This document shows positions 16,888 through 29,400 of a stretch of DNA of 40,577 nt, piece by piece. A program made the position numbers and the translations under genes. This DNA comes from a bacterium. GTDB taxonomy: Bacteria > Cyanobacteriota > Vampirovibrionia > Gastranaerophilales > Gastranaerophilaceae. The stretch is from NCBI GenBank assembly GCA_017470245.1, contig JAFUEV010000052.1:1-40577 (forward strand), given 5' to 3'. Under the pieces are notes generated by a model. That model was not told the origin of the DNA and ran no database searches. It saw only the letters and a list, made by a program, of their open reading frames with translations. How positions within the stretch are numbered: the stretch's first letter is position 1; each line of letters begins with the position of its first letter.

Positions 16888-17919
16888 CTATTTTAAATAT
16901 TGTTTATAAAATTTTTCGATTTTATCAAAAGGTATTTTTTCAAGGTTATCATATAAGTCAACATGATTTGCACCCTTTACAATCAGAAGTTGTTTATTAT
17001 CTCCCTTTAGCTTTTTAAATGCATCTTCACCAAAATATCTGCTATGAGCTATTTCACCATGTATTACGAGAACGGGATTTTTTATCTCATTGCTATAAGC
17101 CAAAATAGGCATATTCATCAGAGAAAGTGATGATGTCATGTTCCAATTCCCGTTTGAATTTATAGAACGTTTATGAAAACCTCTTGGTGTTTTATAATAC
17201 TCCCAATATTGTTTTACAAACAAAGGTTCCTTACCGGTTAGAGTTTTAGGTAATCCTGGAGCTTTAGCAAATGAACCGTTTTTATAATCTTCTGTCCTTT
17301 GTTTATTTAGTGTTTCTTTTAATTCATATCTTGCTTTCTCATCAATGGAGTCATTATATCCTTTTGCACTAACTCTTGTCATATCATACATTGTTGATGC
17401 AACGGTTGCTTTTATTCTTGTATCCATTGCAGCAGCATTAATTGCAAAACCTCCAAAACCGCATATACCAAGTATACCAATTTTATCAGGATTAACATAA
17501 GTACTATTACTCAAAAAATCAACAGCAGCACTAAAATCTTCCGTATTTATATCAGGAGAAGCAACATTTCTTGGTTTACCTTTGCTTTCACCAGTATACG
17601 AAGGGTCAAATGCCAATGTAACAAACCCTTTTTCAGCTAATGTTTGAGCATATAATCCTGAAGCCTGTTCCTTTACTGCACCAAACGGTCCGGAGATAGC
17701 AATTGCAGGAAGTTTTGTTTCCCCTTTATATGATTTCGGGACATATAAATCTCCTGCCAATTTTATTCCATATCTGTTGGTAAACTCTACTTTTGTTATA
17801 TTTACTTTTTCACTTTTGGGAAATGTTTTATCCCACTTAGTTGTTTTTGCATAACTCATATTAAACCCTCCAATAAACATAAAAACTATAAATACTGCTC
17901 CAATAATTCGTTTAAACAT
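16888..17919 (-). CDS. Exported alpha/beta hydrolase, YcjY/dienelactone-hydrolase-like
   Basis: A 343-aa protein with a signal peptide (about 1-24, ending MSYA). The hydrolase core begins with an oxyanion-loop region around AISGPFGAVKE (74-84), continues with LAFDPSYTGES (102-112), and has a nucleophile elbow GILGICGFGG whose candidate nucleophile is C153 rather than Ser. Cysteine is the nucleophile in dienelactone hydrolases, and GICG(W/F)GG is typical of the YcjY group. The C-terminal acid/His part is VLVIHGEIAHSRYF and GANHVDLYD. Substrate unknown; an ester in the periplasm is likely. Its start overlaps the acetyltransferase gene by 8 bp, so the two are co-translated. Confidence 0.85.
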   Translation of the reverse strand: MFKRIIGAVFIVFMFIGGFNMSYAKTTKWDKTFPKSEKVNITKVEFTNRYGIKLAGDLYVPKSYKGETKLPAIAISGPFGAVKEQASGLYAQTLAEKGFVTLAFDPSYTGESKGKPRNVASPDINTEDFSAAVDFLSNSTYVNPDKIGILGICGFGGFAINAAAMDTRIKATVASTMYDMTRVSAKGYNDSIDEKARYELKETLNKQRTEDYKNGSFAKAPGLPKTLTGKEPLFVKQYWEYYKTPRGFHKRSINSNGNWNMTSSLSLMNMPILAYSNEIKNPVLVIHGEIAHSRYFGEDAFKKLKGDNKQLLIVKGANHVDLYDNLEKIPFDKIEKFYKQYLK

Positions 17920-18502
17920 TACTAACCTCTATTCTTCTTATGACTCGTGCAGGATTTCCAACCGCTATTGAATTTTCGGGTATATTTTTAGTTACAACAC
18001 TTCCTGCACCAACTATAGCACCATCTCCTATTATAACTCCGGGAAGAATTGTACAATCTGAACCTATCCAAACATTTTTGCCTATTTTAACTTTCTTAGG
18101 AATTAAATTCTGTCTTAATTGTGGATTTTCATAGTGATTTAAAGTTGCAATAGTTGTATTATGTCCAATTAAAGCTCCGTCACCAATTTCAATTCCTCCT
18201 TGATCTTGAAATTTACAACAAGCATTTATAAAAACGTTCTTTCCTACTCTTATATTTTTGCCACAATCTGTATAAAAAGGAGGAAATAATCGAAAACTTT
18301 TATCAATATTTCTCCCCGTTAATTCCGAGAAAATATCAACAATTTCTTCAGGAGTATGATACTTTAAATTCAATTCCATAGTTATTTTAAGTGCTTCCTG
18401 ACTCAATTTATGGAACATTGTAAACATATCTGAGCCGATTTCTATATGTTCTCCACTTGACATTACTTGTCTAAAATTATCAATATCAGTTGTTTCAATC
18501 AT
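17912..18502 (-). CDS. Sugar O-acetyltransferase, LacA/Maa/NodL hexapeptide family
   Basis: A 196-aa protein. An N-terminal helical mac-type segment (about 14-60) leads into a left-handed beta-helix of hexapeptide repeats. The sequence includes FINACCKFQD, GDGALIGHNTTIATLNH (with the catalytic-type His), IGKNVWIGSDCTILPGV, IGDGAIVGAGSVVTKNIP and the closing VGNPARVIRRI. It transfers acetyl groups from acetyl-CoA to sugar hydroxyls. Length is as usual for the family (180-205). The Shine-Dalgarno AAGG lies about 6 nt before the ATG. It is the middle gene of an apparent operon: phospholipase D-like, 20 bp, acetyltransferase, 8-bp overlap, hydrolase. Confidence 0.93.
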   Translation of the reverse strand: MIETTDIDNFRQVMSSGEHIEIGSDMFTMFHKLSQEALKITMELNLKYHTPEEIVDIFSELTGRNIDKSFRLFPPFYTDCGKNIRVGKNVFINACCKFQDQGGIEIGDGALIGHNTTIATLNHYENPQLRQNLIPKKVKIGKNVWIGSDCTILPGVIIGDGAIVGAGSVVTKNIPENSIAVGNPARVIRRIEVSNV

Positions 18503-18522
18503 TTTTACCTTCTAACCTTCTG

Positions 18523-20346
18523 CTATTTTACCTTACATCCGTCATCCGCAGAATCAATTTTATTGTCAAAATTATTGTCTATACCATCATAACAAGAACC
18601 AACAGATTCAAAAGATTCTGCTCTAGGGTCAAATGTTTCATACTTTTCGGGAATTTTATTCCAAAGATACAAAAATGTTTGTTTTAAGTATTTTGCTACT
18701 TCTGCATCTTTTATGATAACAATATTTTCATCATTCTTATTATTTCCGCTATTTGTATAATTCATTGAGCCTATAAGTGATATTTTATCATCTATTATTA
18801 AAACTTTTGCATGCATTTTACCGGCATAGTTTTCTGTTTTTACTTTTATTCCTTCGCTTCTTAATATTTTATGAGTTGTATTATTGGCGTGTGCATTTGT
18901 TGCATCATGAATAACTTTAACTTCAACGCCTCTTTTATGCGCATTTATAAGTGCATTGGCAAATCCTTTATGAGTTATAAAAAACATTGGAATATAAATA
19001 TAATTATTTGCTTTCTCTATCAATGGAATTATTTCCGTTTGCATAGTATTATGCTGCGGAGAAAATACTGGTTTTACGACTGTTTCATCATTTATTTTTA
19101 TTTCATTCACCTTAAAATCATTTTTATATTTATGGAATTTACCATTAAACATTTGCTCAAATTCCGCTGAATATATTTTAGCGACTTCACTTGAATCTAT
19201 TAAAACTGCATAATTGGAATTAAAACCGCTCAAATCAGTACTGGTAATATTTGCAGAACCTGTCCATACTCTTTTATTATCAAATATAAAGAATTTATTA
19301 TGCATAATTGCAGACTGGTTATGATTTTCATATTCTTCATCTGTCTTATAAGTTGTAATCATTTTTGCGAGTTTTTCATTATCTTCATAATAATTTTGAC
19401 TGGATTTATTTATATCGTATATCCAACGTAATCTTACACCTCTATTTTGAGCATTTATGAGTGCATTAACAATTTCCGGTTGGTTATTAATTCCATATAT
19501 AGCAAAATCTATAGTCTCATTTGCATTATTTATTTCTTGTTTTAATGCACTACAAGCTGTCGAATTACATTTATTTGAAGGTTTATCAATTTTGTTCAAG
19601 TCTATGAAAAATATATTTATACTATCTTTTATAAATTTTTCATTTATTTTTGAAGGAAAATCTATAGAAATATTTTGATATTTTTGTTCTGTATTCTTTT
19701 TCTTTTCTTTTTGAAATTTTTGTTTTTTATTTTTATTTTGATTATAAAATTTATTTTTTTCAAAATGGCATAATTTGCAAGGAGTTGCATCATTCAATTC
19801 AGATAGTTTTTTAAGTTTAAAATTATTAAGTTTGCGCCCTTCTTCACAATTCAATTTATGGTATTTTTTACTTCTCGGATTATATATTACATATTCTGAC
19901 AAATTAATATTTTTTATATTATTAACTAATTCTTTTTGCGTTTGCTCATCATCGTTATAGGTATATTTGGTTGAGAGCATTATACTTTCATAACTTTGTA
20001 AACCATTATTATTTATAAATAACGAGTTACCCGATATATTAACATATTTTTTATTCAAAATTTTATTTGAATATTCTTTTGCCATATAAGAAAGAAAAAA
20101 CTTTTCATCATCAGTAAGGACATTTAAAATAGGATGTTTAGAATAATCCTTATCGTTTTCAATGTAAGATATAGAATCTACTTCAAAAGGAGTTTTTTCA
20201 TCAAACAAATGGTTTTTATTAATATCTATATATATTCGATTTGGAGTATCAACTTTAAAAACTCTGCACCCTGTTTTGGGCAATATTTTTAATGCACAAA
20301 AGAAAAACGCAAAAACAAAAATAATACTAATAAACTCTTTTTTCAT
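18523..20346 (-). CDS. Exported phospholipase D-superfamily protein with zinc-ribbon-like and Ca-loop-like ends
   Basis: A 607-aa protein with an N-terminal hydrophobic export segment (about 5-22). A region with IYIDINKNHLFDE (38-50) looks like a dockerin/EF-hand-type acidic loop. An Ada/metal-binding-like unit has H163, C167, C190, C193. A Lys-rich linker (about 195-225) leads to two HKD phosphodiesterase motifs: H349-K351-D356 followed by GSANIT, and H512-K514-D519 followed by GSMNYT. The C-terminus (585-604) is CYDGIDNNFDNKIDSADDGC, the Cys-bracketed DGxDNDxDG type of putative metal-binding motif. Two HKD motifs fit either a phospholipase or a nuclease of the Nuc type; the zinc-ribbon-like unit favours nucleic acid. 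It is the first gene of a three-gene operon. Confidence 0.83.
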   Translation of the reverse strand: MKKEFISIIFVFAFFFCALKILPKTGCRVFKVDTPNRIYIDINKNHLFDEKTPFEVDSISYIENDKDYSKHPILNVLTDDEKFFLSYMAKEYSNKILNKKYVNISGNSLFINNNGLQSYESIMLSTKYTYNDDEQTQKELVNNIKNINLSEYVIYNPRSKKYHKLNCEEGRKLNNFKLKKLSELNDATPCKLCHFEKNKFYNQNKNKKQKFQKEKKKNTEQKYQNISIDFPSKINEKFIKDSINIFFIDLNKIDKPSNKCNSTACSALKQEINNANETIDFAIYGINNQPEIVNALINAQNRGVRLRWIYDINKSSQNYYEDNEKLAKMITTYKTDEEYENHNQSAIMHNKFFIFDNKRVWTGSANITSTDLSGFNSNYAVLIDSSEVAKIYSAEFEQMFNGKFHKYKNDFKVNEIKINDETVVKPVFSPQHNTMQTEIIPLIEKANNYIYIPMFFITHKGFANALINAHKRGVEVKVIHDATNAHANNTTHKILRSEGIKVKTENYAGKMHAKVLIIDDKISLIGSMNYTNSGNNKNDENIVIIKDAEVAKYLKQTFLYLWNKIPEKYETFDPRAESFESVGSCYDGIDNNFDNKIDSADDGCKVK

Positions 20347-20387
20347 ATTTGTATATTATACAAAATTTAAGAAATAAACAATAAAAA

Positions 20388-20419
20388 AAAACAAGGAATA
20401 GTTACTTATTCCTTGTTTT
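20388..20419 (-). terminator. Rho-independent terminator of the giant adhesin gene
   Basis: A 13-bp stem, AAAACAAGGAATA (20388-20400) with TATTCCTTGTTTT (20407-20419), and a 6-nt loop. On the minus strand a run of T follows (20382-20390). It lies 14 bp past the stop of the 17.8-kb gene. Confidence 0.9.
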
Positions 20420-20432
20420 AAATATTAAATAT

Positions 20433-23400
20433 TTACTTTAACATTGAAGTTAAGTTTGTTTTCATTGAATTTGCCTGTTTCATATATCTGTATAATATTT
20501 TACTTGCAACGGCTTTGGGTAATCTTATAAACTCAACACCTGCTTTATCATCTTTGATATTTACAACTTTAGCTTTTACATTAACATCAACATCTTCAAA
20601 TTGGAGAGTTATATCAATTTCATCACCTATTTTAAGTGTACCGTCATTTTTAATTAAAGCACCAGTTGTAGAAATATCATATATTTCAAAATTAGATATA
20701 AGTTCATCATCATCAGTTGTATCAAATCTCATTGAAATACGTTTATCTTCTTCTTCATATTTCTTTTGAAGTACATCAGAAAGTTCAATATTTTCAATTT
20801 GATGTTCTGCTTCTTTTCTACCTCTGTTAACGAAGTTCCAAGAACTATGATAACCGTTTACTAACATGTGCGGTTCATTATAAACAGTAGGTGCTGTTGT
20901 GTGCATATTTATAGTATCTTTTAACAACAATTCAAAAGAGCCTGTTTTTTCTGTATATAACTGAATATCAGCAGGTTTTACTATTCTTCTGTAATCATTA
21001 TCAACAACTCCGATTTTATCAGCATTTCTAAATTCTGCATAATTCGTGATATATCCGTCTTTAACCTCTAATTTTGAATCCGTAGTATCAACATAAGCAT
21101 TATCAGCATATATAGAATTCAAATTAACACTTCTATCAGTATTTACATTATCATTAACAGAAATTACAACATTATCTGCCTTATAATCATAATCTTTAAT
21201 TTTATTATTATCATTCTTGAATATATCCGGAACATTTTTAGCAGGTTTTACTTTATTGTAATTTGTTCTTGTTGCATCTTTTGCATTTTCTTTTACAAAA
21301 TCCTTATTAACACCTTTAATATCAAAAGATAATGCTGTTCCTTCACCATAAGCATTAAAGCCCAACGCATCATAAGTAGTAGAAGGCTCTATACCAAATA
21401 CGGAATCAGAATAGGTTTTATCTTTTTGTTTATATCCGTTAGGATTAGCCTTTGTTTCAACAGTTGAATTAGGTGCAGTAGAAGAATTAGCATATACATT
21501 ATCAGCCATTATACTAATATCAGCAACTTGTCTGCCATTTTCATCATATTCACCTTGCCCGTTATTTCTACCTTTTACTTGAGCTGAGTATATTTTTAAT
21601 GTTGAGTCAGCATTATTACCGCCTTTAGAATCTAATACTTCTATTGCTACAGATTGAGGAATAACGCTGTCTTCATCTTTTCCACCAACTTTTATTCCGT
21701 CATGAGGATAAAGAATGTCATTAAAATCTTGAACTTCAGATGATTGAGCCATTCCCAAATCATAGATTGTAAGATTTTTTGCCTTTTGCAATATATGTAA
21801 ATGGTCTCCTGAAGTTATTTCTCTGATTTCAGCATCACTGCCCAACGTAAAGTCAATGTTTCCCTTTTTTGATATTAACTGATTAATTTTTGTAGGATTA
21901 TCAGAATTTGCTTTTCCAACCAAATTTATATCATTTTCTGCCTCAAAACTTACTGAAGATTTTGGTTCAGTTTTTGTGTCTTGTGTATATTCAAACGGTT
22001 TATCACTTGTACCGATTAAATTACTTGCTATAACAGATATATTTTGACCCGTAACAGGGCTATCACCGGTTTTAGAAGCATTTAGTATAGAATATCCGAT
22101 AAAATAATCTTCATTATCAGGTGCAGGCGTTTCATCAGGCTGTTTCCAATCTGAAGCCGTTAGAATTACATTTCCGTCTGCCTTTACATTTTCTACATTT
22201 AAATCAGAATCCTTTGCTCTGATATTAATTAATCGTTTATCATCATTATTTTCATTTAATGCAGTTGCAATAACAGAACCATTAATATTTACGTTTATTG
22301 ATTCTGTATAGTCCCTTGTAGTTGCATCAATTGAAAATCCGGGTTTATCATTCGAAGTATATCCGACATCACCGTCTGTAACAGCTATTGATAAGTCTTT
22401 ACCTGTTGAAATAAGTGTTTTATATGACTGATCCGGATTACCAAAATCGGCATTTTGATGTACATTACTTGTATCAGAATCAACAATACCATTTAATATA
22501 TTACCGTTTTCTTGATTTATAATTACATTATCCTCAACGGCATTAATATAATTATCATTTTCACTTTCCAGTTCTCCGATTCTAATATCAGAGTCTTTAT
22601 TATTGATAATAATATTTTGTTTATCGGTTCTGACAAAGCCGTTAACATCGATACCTTTTGTACCTGTATTAGAAATTTCGATATTTCCGTCTTTATTATT
22701 AACAGTACCGGTTGTTGCGATAAGAATACCATCATCAGAAGTATTTGTAACAGTCGTTTTACCTTTTGTATTAATTACATTACCGGCAACTTCAAGTGCT
22801 CCTGTATTTGAGTTTTTAATATCGATATTCCCATCTGTTACTTCAACAACACCTGTTGTTGCTACTTCAAGTTTTCCGTCACCTGTATTATCAATATCTG
22901 TATTTCCTATGCCAAAGTGTTTTAACAATCCTGCTATTGTGAATTTACCACCTTTATTTTCGGCAACTATATTTCCGCTTTCAGTATTCTTTATTGTTGC
23001 ACCTTCTTCAACTGTTATATCACCTTGGTTATTTGTTATTGTTGTATTACCTTTGACATTTTCTACAACAGAACCGTTTTCATATTTCATTCCGTCATTA
23101 CTGTCATTAGTAATATCAATATTTCCGTTATAATCAACTACATTACCTGAAATGTAAAGTTCACCCGTATTTGAATTTGAAATATCAATATCGCCTTCAT
23201 TTGCAACAACATTACCTTCAATATTTGCTTTTCCGTTTCCAGTATTTGTTATTTCTATATCTCCTTTATCGGAACTTTCTACGTTTCCTTTTAGATTTAA
23301 AATACCGCCAGCATTTGCAATCGTAATACTATCATCAGAATTATCTGATGTATTTAAAATCTTTGCCGAATCATTTATATTTAAATTTCCGTTTGAATTT

Positions 23401-26400
23401 GATATATGTATTGAACCTGCTTCATTAACTATTGTACTTGTTATTTCAGTAAATTCACCTGAGTTTGCAATTACAGTATTACCGTCTTTATTTGTAATAT
23501 CACCTACAATTCTTGTCAGACCGTCTATATTTGTAATAGAAGTATTACCGCCGGCATTATCTATTTTCCCCGATACTTCAAGGTTCTTTCCTTTATTATC
23601 AATTGTAGTATCGCCTTCCTGATTATTTATACTACCGCCGATTCGTGCCATGCCTGTACCATTGTTGGTTATATTTACATCACCAAGCTTGTTTATAATA
23701 TCAGCAGTATTTGTATAGTCTTTACCTGAATTTGTAATATTTATATCACCCTGTTCATAATTAGAAATCATGCCTAAAGTTGACAAATCATTTGAAGCAT
23801 TCTTTATTACAATATCTCCGATTCTTGCAGATATCGTACTATTTAAAGACATACCATAATCCGTTGATTGATTGTCAATCAGAATTGCAGTTATTTTTCC
23901 ATCTTCATCCGTTTTTCCGGCTCCATCAGTTGCTATTACAGCAGTATCAATTTCAACTTTTCCTGCATTACTTGAATTTGTAATTGAAATCATACCTTCA
24001 GAATCTCTATTAAGGTAATTATGTGTAATTTCAGAAGATACTTTTAAATCGCCACCATGATTGATTATTGAAATATCACCTTTTTCATCAAGTATGGTTC
24101 CGCCAATTTCAGCACCGTCATCACCATTATTAATGAGCGTTACATCACCTTTATAATCAACAATATTACCCGTAAATGCTAATTTGCCACTATTCGAGTT
24201 TGTAATTCCAATATTACCGTCTTTTGCAAAAATATCACCTGTCAGATGTGCTTCATTGCCGTTGTTAATTATGTCAATATAGCCCTTATCATAGCTGTTA
24301 ATGTTACCATCAATCATAAGATTACCGGGGGTATCTTCACCAAAGTTTACAATAGTAATATTAGAATTTTCTCTGTCGCTTGTATTATTAATTTCGGCAG
24401 TATCAGTAATTTTCAAATGACCGTTTTTATTTGAAATTCCTATTGAACCTGTATCATTATTTATAGCACTTGTAATTTCAGTAAATACACCCTCATTTTT
24501 AATGATTATACTGCCGTTTTTGTTGGTTATATTGCCGTAAACATGAGTAAATCCGTTGTTGTTTGTAATTAAGGTGTTTCCTATATTATCTATTGAACCG
24601 TCAAATACAAGATTTTCGCCTCTGTTATTATTTATAGTTACATTTCCGTTATTTTGGATATCGGCACCAATTTGAGCAATTCCTGTACCATTATTTACAA
24701 CTTTTGTATCACCAAGTTCATTTAATGTATTTCCTAAATATGTCAGGCTCTTTCCAAAATTTGTAATATTAATATTGCCTTTCTTTTCTGTAATATCAGC
24801 ATTTATTAGCAAATCATTTCTTGTATTTGAAATACCGATATTACCATCTGTTGCTATAATATTCCCTCTAATTTCTGCACCTTCTTTACCTGTGTTAATA
24901 ATACTAATTGCACCATTTTCGGTATTAGAAATATTAGCATCAGAAGTCGTTGTTAATTTTCCATGTTCATTTTCTACAGATATAATACCTGTTCTTGCAG
25001 ATAACATTCCTGATATATTTATACCTTCTGAATTTGATGTTGTATTTGAAATATTAATTCCATATTTCCCGGATTGACTTGTGTGCCCTTCACCCCAATT
25101 TATAATATTACCTGTAATATCAAGTTTTTTACCCGAGGATAAACTACCGATTGATATAAAGCCTTCTTCATTATTATTCAGGTAATTCAAATTTACATCA
25201 CCTGATACCGTCATTTCCCCACCAAGGTTTCTAATAATTACATAACCTTTTTCATCTGTAATATATCCTCCGACAATCGCATCATGATAGCTATCTATGT
25301 TAATAATGCCGTTAAAATCTCTTATATCTCCGGCAAGATTCATTGTGCCATAATTTGTAGTATCTGTTTGAGAATCATAATACGGTACATTTTTAACGGT
25401 TATATCACCTTTATTGGTCGTTACAACTGAATTTTCTGTTGTATCTAAACCAACGGAAGTTATATCAACATTACCATCTTGTGTGGTGATATTACCGCTT
25501 ATTTCTGTTTTACTTTGATTTGATATATCTATATTTCCATTACCGTCAGCAACATCCCCAGAAATGGAAAGTTCATCAACAGCATTTTTAATTATAATAT
25601 CACCAATTCTTGCTTTAACGATATTTGAAATAGACATTCCTTCAGAAGATGATTGATTATCGATAAGAATTGCCGTTGTTTTTGTCTCACCTGTTACGGT
25701 ATCTGTTTCTGTTTTTCCAATACCAGCCGTTTCAATTGCACTATTAATATCTAGTTTACCGCCGTTTGTTTCGTTTATGATTGCTATCATTCCAGCCTTA
25801 TCAGTTGCATTTTTATTATGTGAAATTACTGAAGATATTGTCATATCACCTTTTGTATTGGTAATTGTTAAATCACCTTCATCATCACTAATTTTGCCTG
25901 CAATATCAGCCGAATTTCCATTATTTGTAATGGAAATATTTCCTTTTTCGGAAGAAATATATCCTTCTAGATTTAAATTAGACGCATTATTTGTAATAGA
26001 AATATCACCTTCTATATCTTGAATATCAGAATCATTCGTTGTACTTAGACCTTTAGAAGCAATCTCTATATTACCTTTATTATTCAAGATTGTACTTGAA
26101 ATATTTGTTTGAGCATTACTTTGAACTTTTATATTACCTTCTGTTTCTTCAATATAACTATTAATGTTTAAAACGCCTGTGTTTTCATTAGTTATATTAA
26201 TTAAACCTTTACTAATTAATGTTTCAGGATAAACTTTTCTTGAAGCATCATTTTTAATATCACCAGTTAAATTTAATGCGCCTGTTCCTTTATTAAATAT
26301 ATTTAACTCACCAGTGGATGTGATATTACCGTTAATATCACCCTGACCGTTATTTAAAATAATATTTGTTTTCCCGTTAGCTAATATAGAATCAACTATA

Positions 26401-29400
26401 GTCGGAATATAATCTACAGACTCTACCTTCTGTTTTACTTCTAAACCGTTGTCAGCAGTAATATTTAATATACCTTTTTCCTTCGGAAAATCATCATAAT
26501 TGGTAGTTGTACTGTTTTTTATAACACCGTTTAAAGAAAGTTTACCCTTAGATGTTATATTTGTATTTGCATAGTCAACTGTATTTATTGTAACTTTTCC
26601 ACCGTCTGTTTTGGTTAAATTATTTGCATGAACAAATCCGGTTGTATCAGAATTTGTTATATCCGCAATATTTAATTGAGCATTTGTTTGATTGTCTATT
26701 GTTATATTTTGTAGACCGTTAGCAATTTTTATTTCACCTGATAATGTAACATTTATATTTCCAAAAGAAACCGGTGACAAACTATCCGATTTTGGAAGAT
26801 TATACAAATAAATTTCACCATCTTTGTATATTGCCTTTATATTGTTAGTATCATTCAAATAGAAGGAGACCTTATCACCGCCTAAATTTATCATATTAGT
26901 TTCACCTGAAGTAGGATCATAAATAAGATTTTCAGGTTTAATCATCTCATCTGTTATAGTTATGCTTTTGTCAGAATATCCTGTTTCTATCGTACCTTGA
27001 ATATTTATATCTTTATTTGTTACTACAGCAAAACCTTTTTTGCCAAATATATAATCGTCAGCTTTTATATTTATTGGGGTTGTATCATTTTCATTATAAA
27101 TCATGTAAGAGACATTGCCATTTGTAGAAATTAATGACATGTCAGAATAATTCATATTGTTTTCACTTCCAACAAATATATTTCCGCTTTCATTCCAAAT
27201 ATTGAATTTGGAAGCAGTATTAACATCTCCAAGGATAATTATTTGTGATTGTGTTGTTGGTTCTATTATATCGAATGTTGAAGCAAACGGGTGATTAACA
27301 TCATAATAGTTATTAACTGTTATTCCTGATATACCATCACCACCACTTTCATAATGTACACCAGTTGTAGGCAAATCATTAAATGATTTATGACCTATTA
27401 TATTTTGAATATACCTATAAGCGTCCATACCGCTTACTGCTTGATTTTTATCCGCAAATTCACTGTGATTTTTACCACCTATTATTAAACCGCTTTGATT
27501 TACAACTGAATCAATAATTAAATCCTTAAACATTAATGTACGAGTTGAATAGTTATCTATTTTTAAACCGTTAGAAGCAACACTAAATATACCGCTTCCT
27601 GTTATATTCGGATTATATGCACCATCAACAGTTATATGAGCATCTTTTGGAGTAATATCATTAAAGGTAATTGAATAATCTCCACTATGCTGTTCATAGG
27701 AATTTTCAGGAGTAGCTTCTACTTCATCATATTCATTTTCTAACTTTGTTTTATTTGTTTCTAATATAGTTTTTGTTTCTGCAATAGCTATCTTTTTATC
27801 AGAATATGGTTTTATTTGCTGCTTAATATTATCTATTTCTTCATTGTATATTGTAATTTCATCACAAGTTTGTGCAGTACCCGTACCTATCGGATTTGTT
27901 ACAGCAACATATTTGACTGTATCCTTTTGATATATGGCAAATCCTGTTTTTTCAGCTATTGAAAGATTTTCATTTACAGCATCATATGCATCTATTATTG
28001 TCTGTTTTTGGTCTTCAGATAAACCATAATCATTTTCATTTAAGAAATCAAAAATAGTAGGTCGTTCTATATATGGTTTTTGATTATCAACATTTTCTGC
28101 ATTATAATTATCAATTCCTTCATTTTGAACTGTTATTTCTGCAAGTTTTGCATCATAATCAGACATTATTGTATTGTACTGAGATTCAGTTATTTTAGTA
28201 TCGTCACTATCATCTACTATTCGAGACTTTATTTCTGTCTTTATTTCATTTTGAACAAAAGTATCAAAATCACTGTTGCCTTGTGTATCACGTTTATCGT
28301 TCGTTAAAATAGCACCATTGTTTATTAAATCATTAAGTTCATCTATTTTATCCTGTACTTCTTGCTGCTTATCTTCAAGCTTGATGATTGTTTCATCAAG
28401 ACTATTTATGGTGTTCGTAGTTTCCTCAATTGTTTCTTGGATATTATTAATTTCCACTTGAATAGAATTTAAAGTTCTTTGTTTTACTACAGAACCAGAA
28501 ATATGTTCTCCGTCAGAAAGAATATAATCATCATCATAAAAACCCTTTAATGTTTCTTTATCGATAGAGCCATCACGATTAATTTTCATATATCTGCTAT
28601 TACCCTGACCTGCAACAATTTTGCCGTCATCTTTTAATGAAACTGTATGGGCTACTTTTACATTAGAATGAGAACCCGAATCAGATATAGGAATACCAAA
28701 CAGTGCATAACATATTGTCTTCCATGCAATTGTCGAAGAATTTGTACCTTTGCCTACAGAATAGCTTATTTCTATGTCTTTACCAGAAGTAATATCGGCT
28801 TTTTGTTCAACATTTAGAATATTATTAATATTCTTGCTTATTTCACCTTCTTCTGTTGTTGTAGGTATCGCAGCATGTGCTTCTGAGTATGCATATTGAG
28901 TTAAATTATTTGTTGAATCATTCATAAAGTTGATATCAACTAAGTTACCTGCTTCTAATGAACCGTTATTTTGCAAAGTATTATTAACATTCAATGTTAA
29001 ATAAGATTCAGAAACAGGGTCTTTGAAACCAAAGTGATGAGCTTCTGAAATTGCACGGGCTTCAAGGTCATTATTAGAGTCAAAATTAATTTCAAGTTCA
29101 TCTGCTGCAACTACTTTTGAAAGAGCATCTATTGTTATTTGATTATTATTTGTTACAGTAAGCCAGTTTTTACTTCTCGGAATAGCAACAAAACCGCCTA
29201 CTGTTGTATCTGTTTTTTGCTTGAATAATGATGAAGTTATTGTTTTTAGTTTGGTATCTTTTTTAGAATATAATTTTGAATTTTTTATTTCTATTTCACT
29301 TGTCTGATTAATATTATTAGTAAGCCTCATTTCATTTTCAGCTACAAAACCGCCAGCACCACCGGCATAATCTACAATAGTATTCTTGGCATTTCTTACA

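Noticed and set aside
22603..23133. Plus-strand 176-codon frame inside the giant gene
   Set aside because: It is antisense of the Gly-Asn-Ile repeat field, with no start signal and no recognisable domain.
23095..25900. CRISPR-like repetition
   Set aside because: The repeats are coding, degenerate and without uniform spacers; they follow protein beta-strand periodicity.
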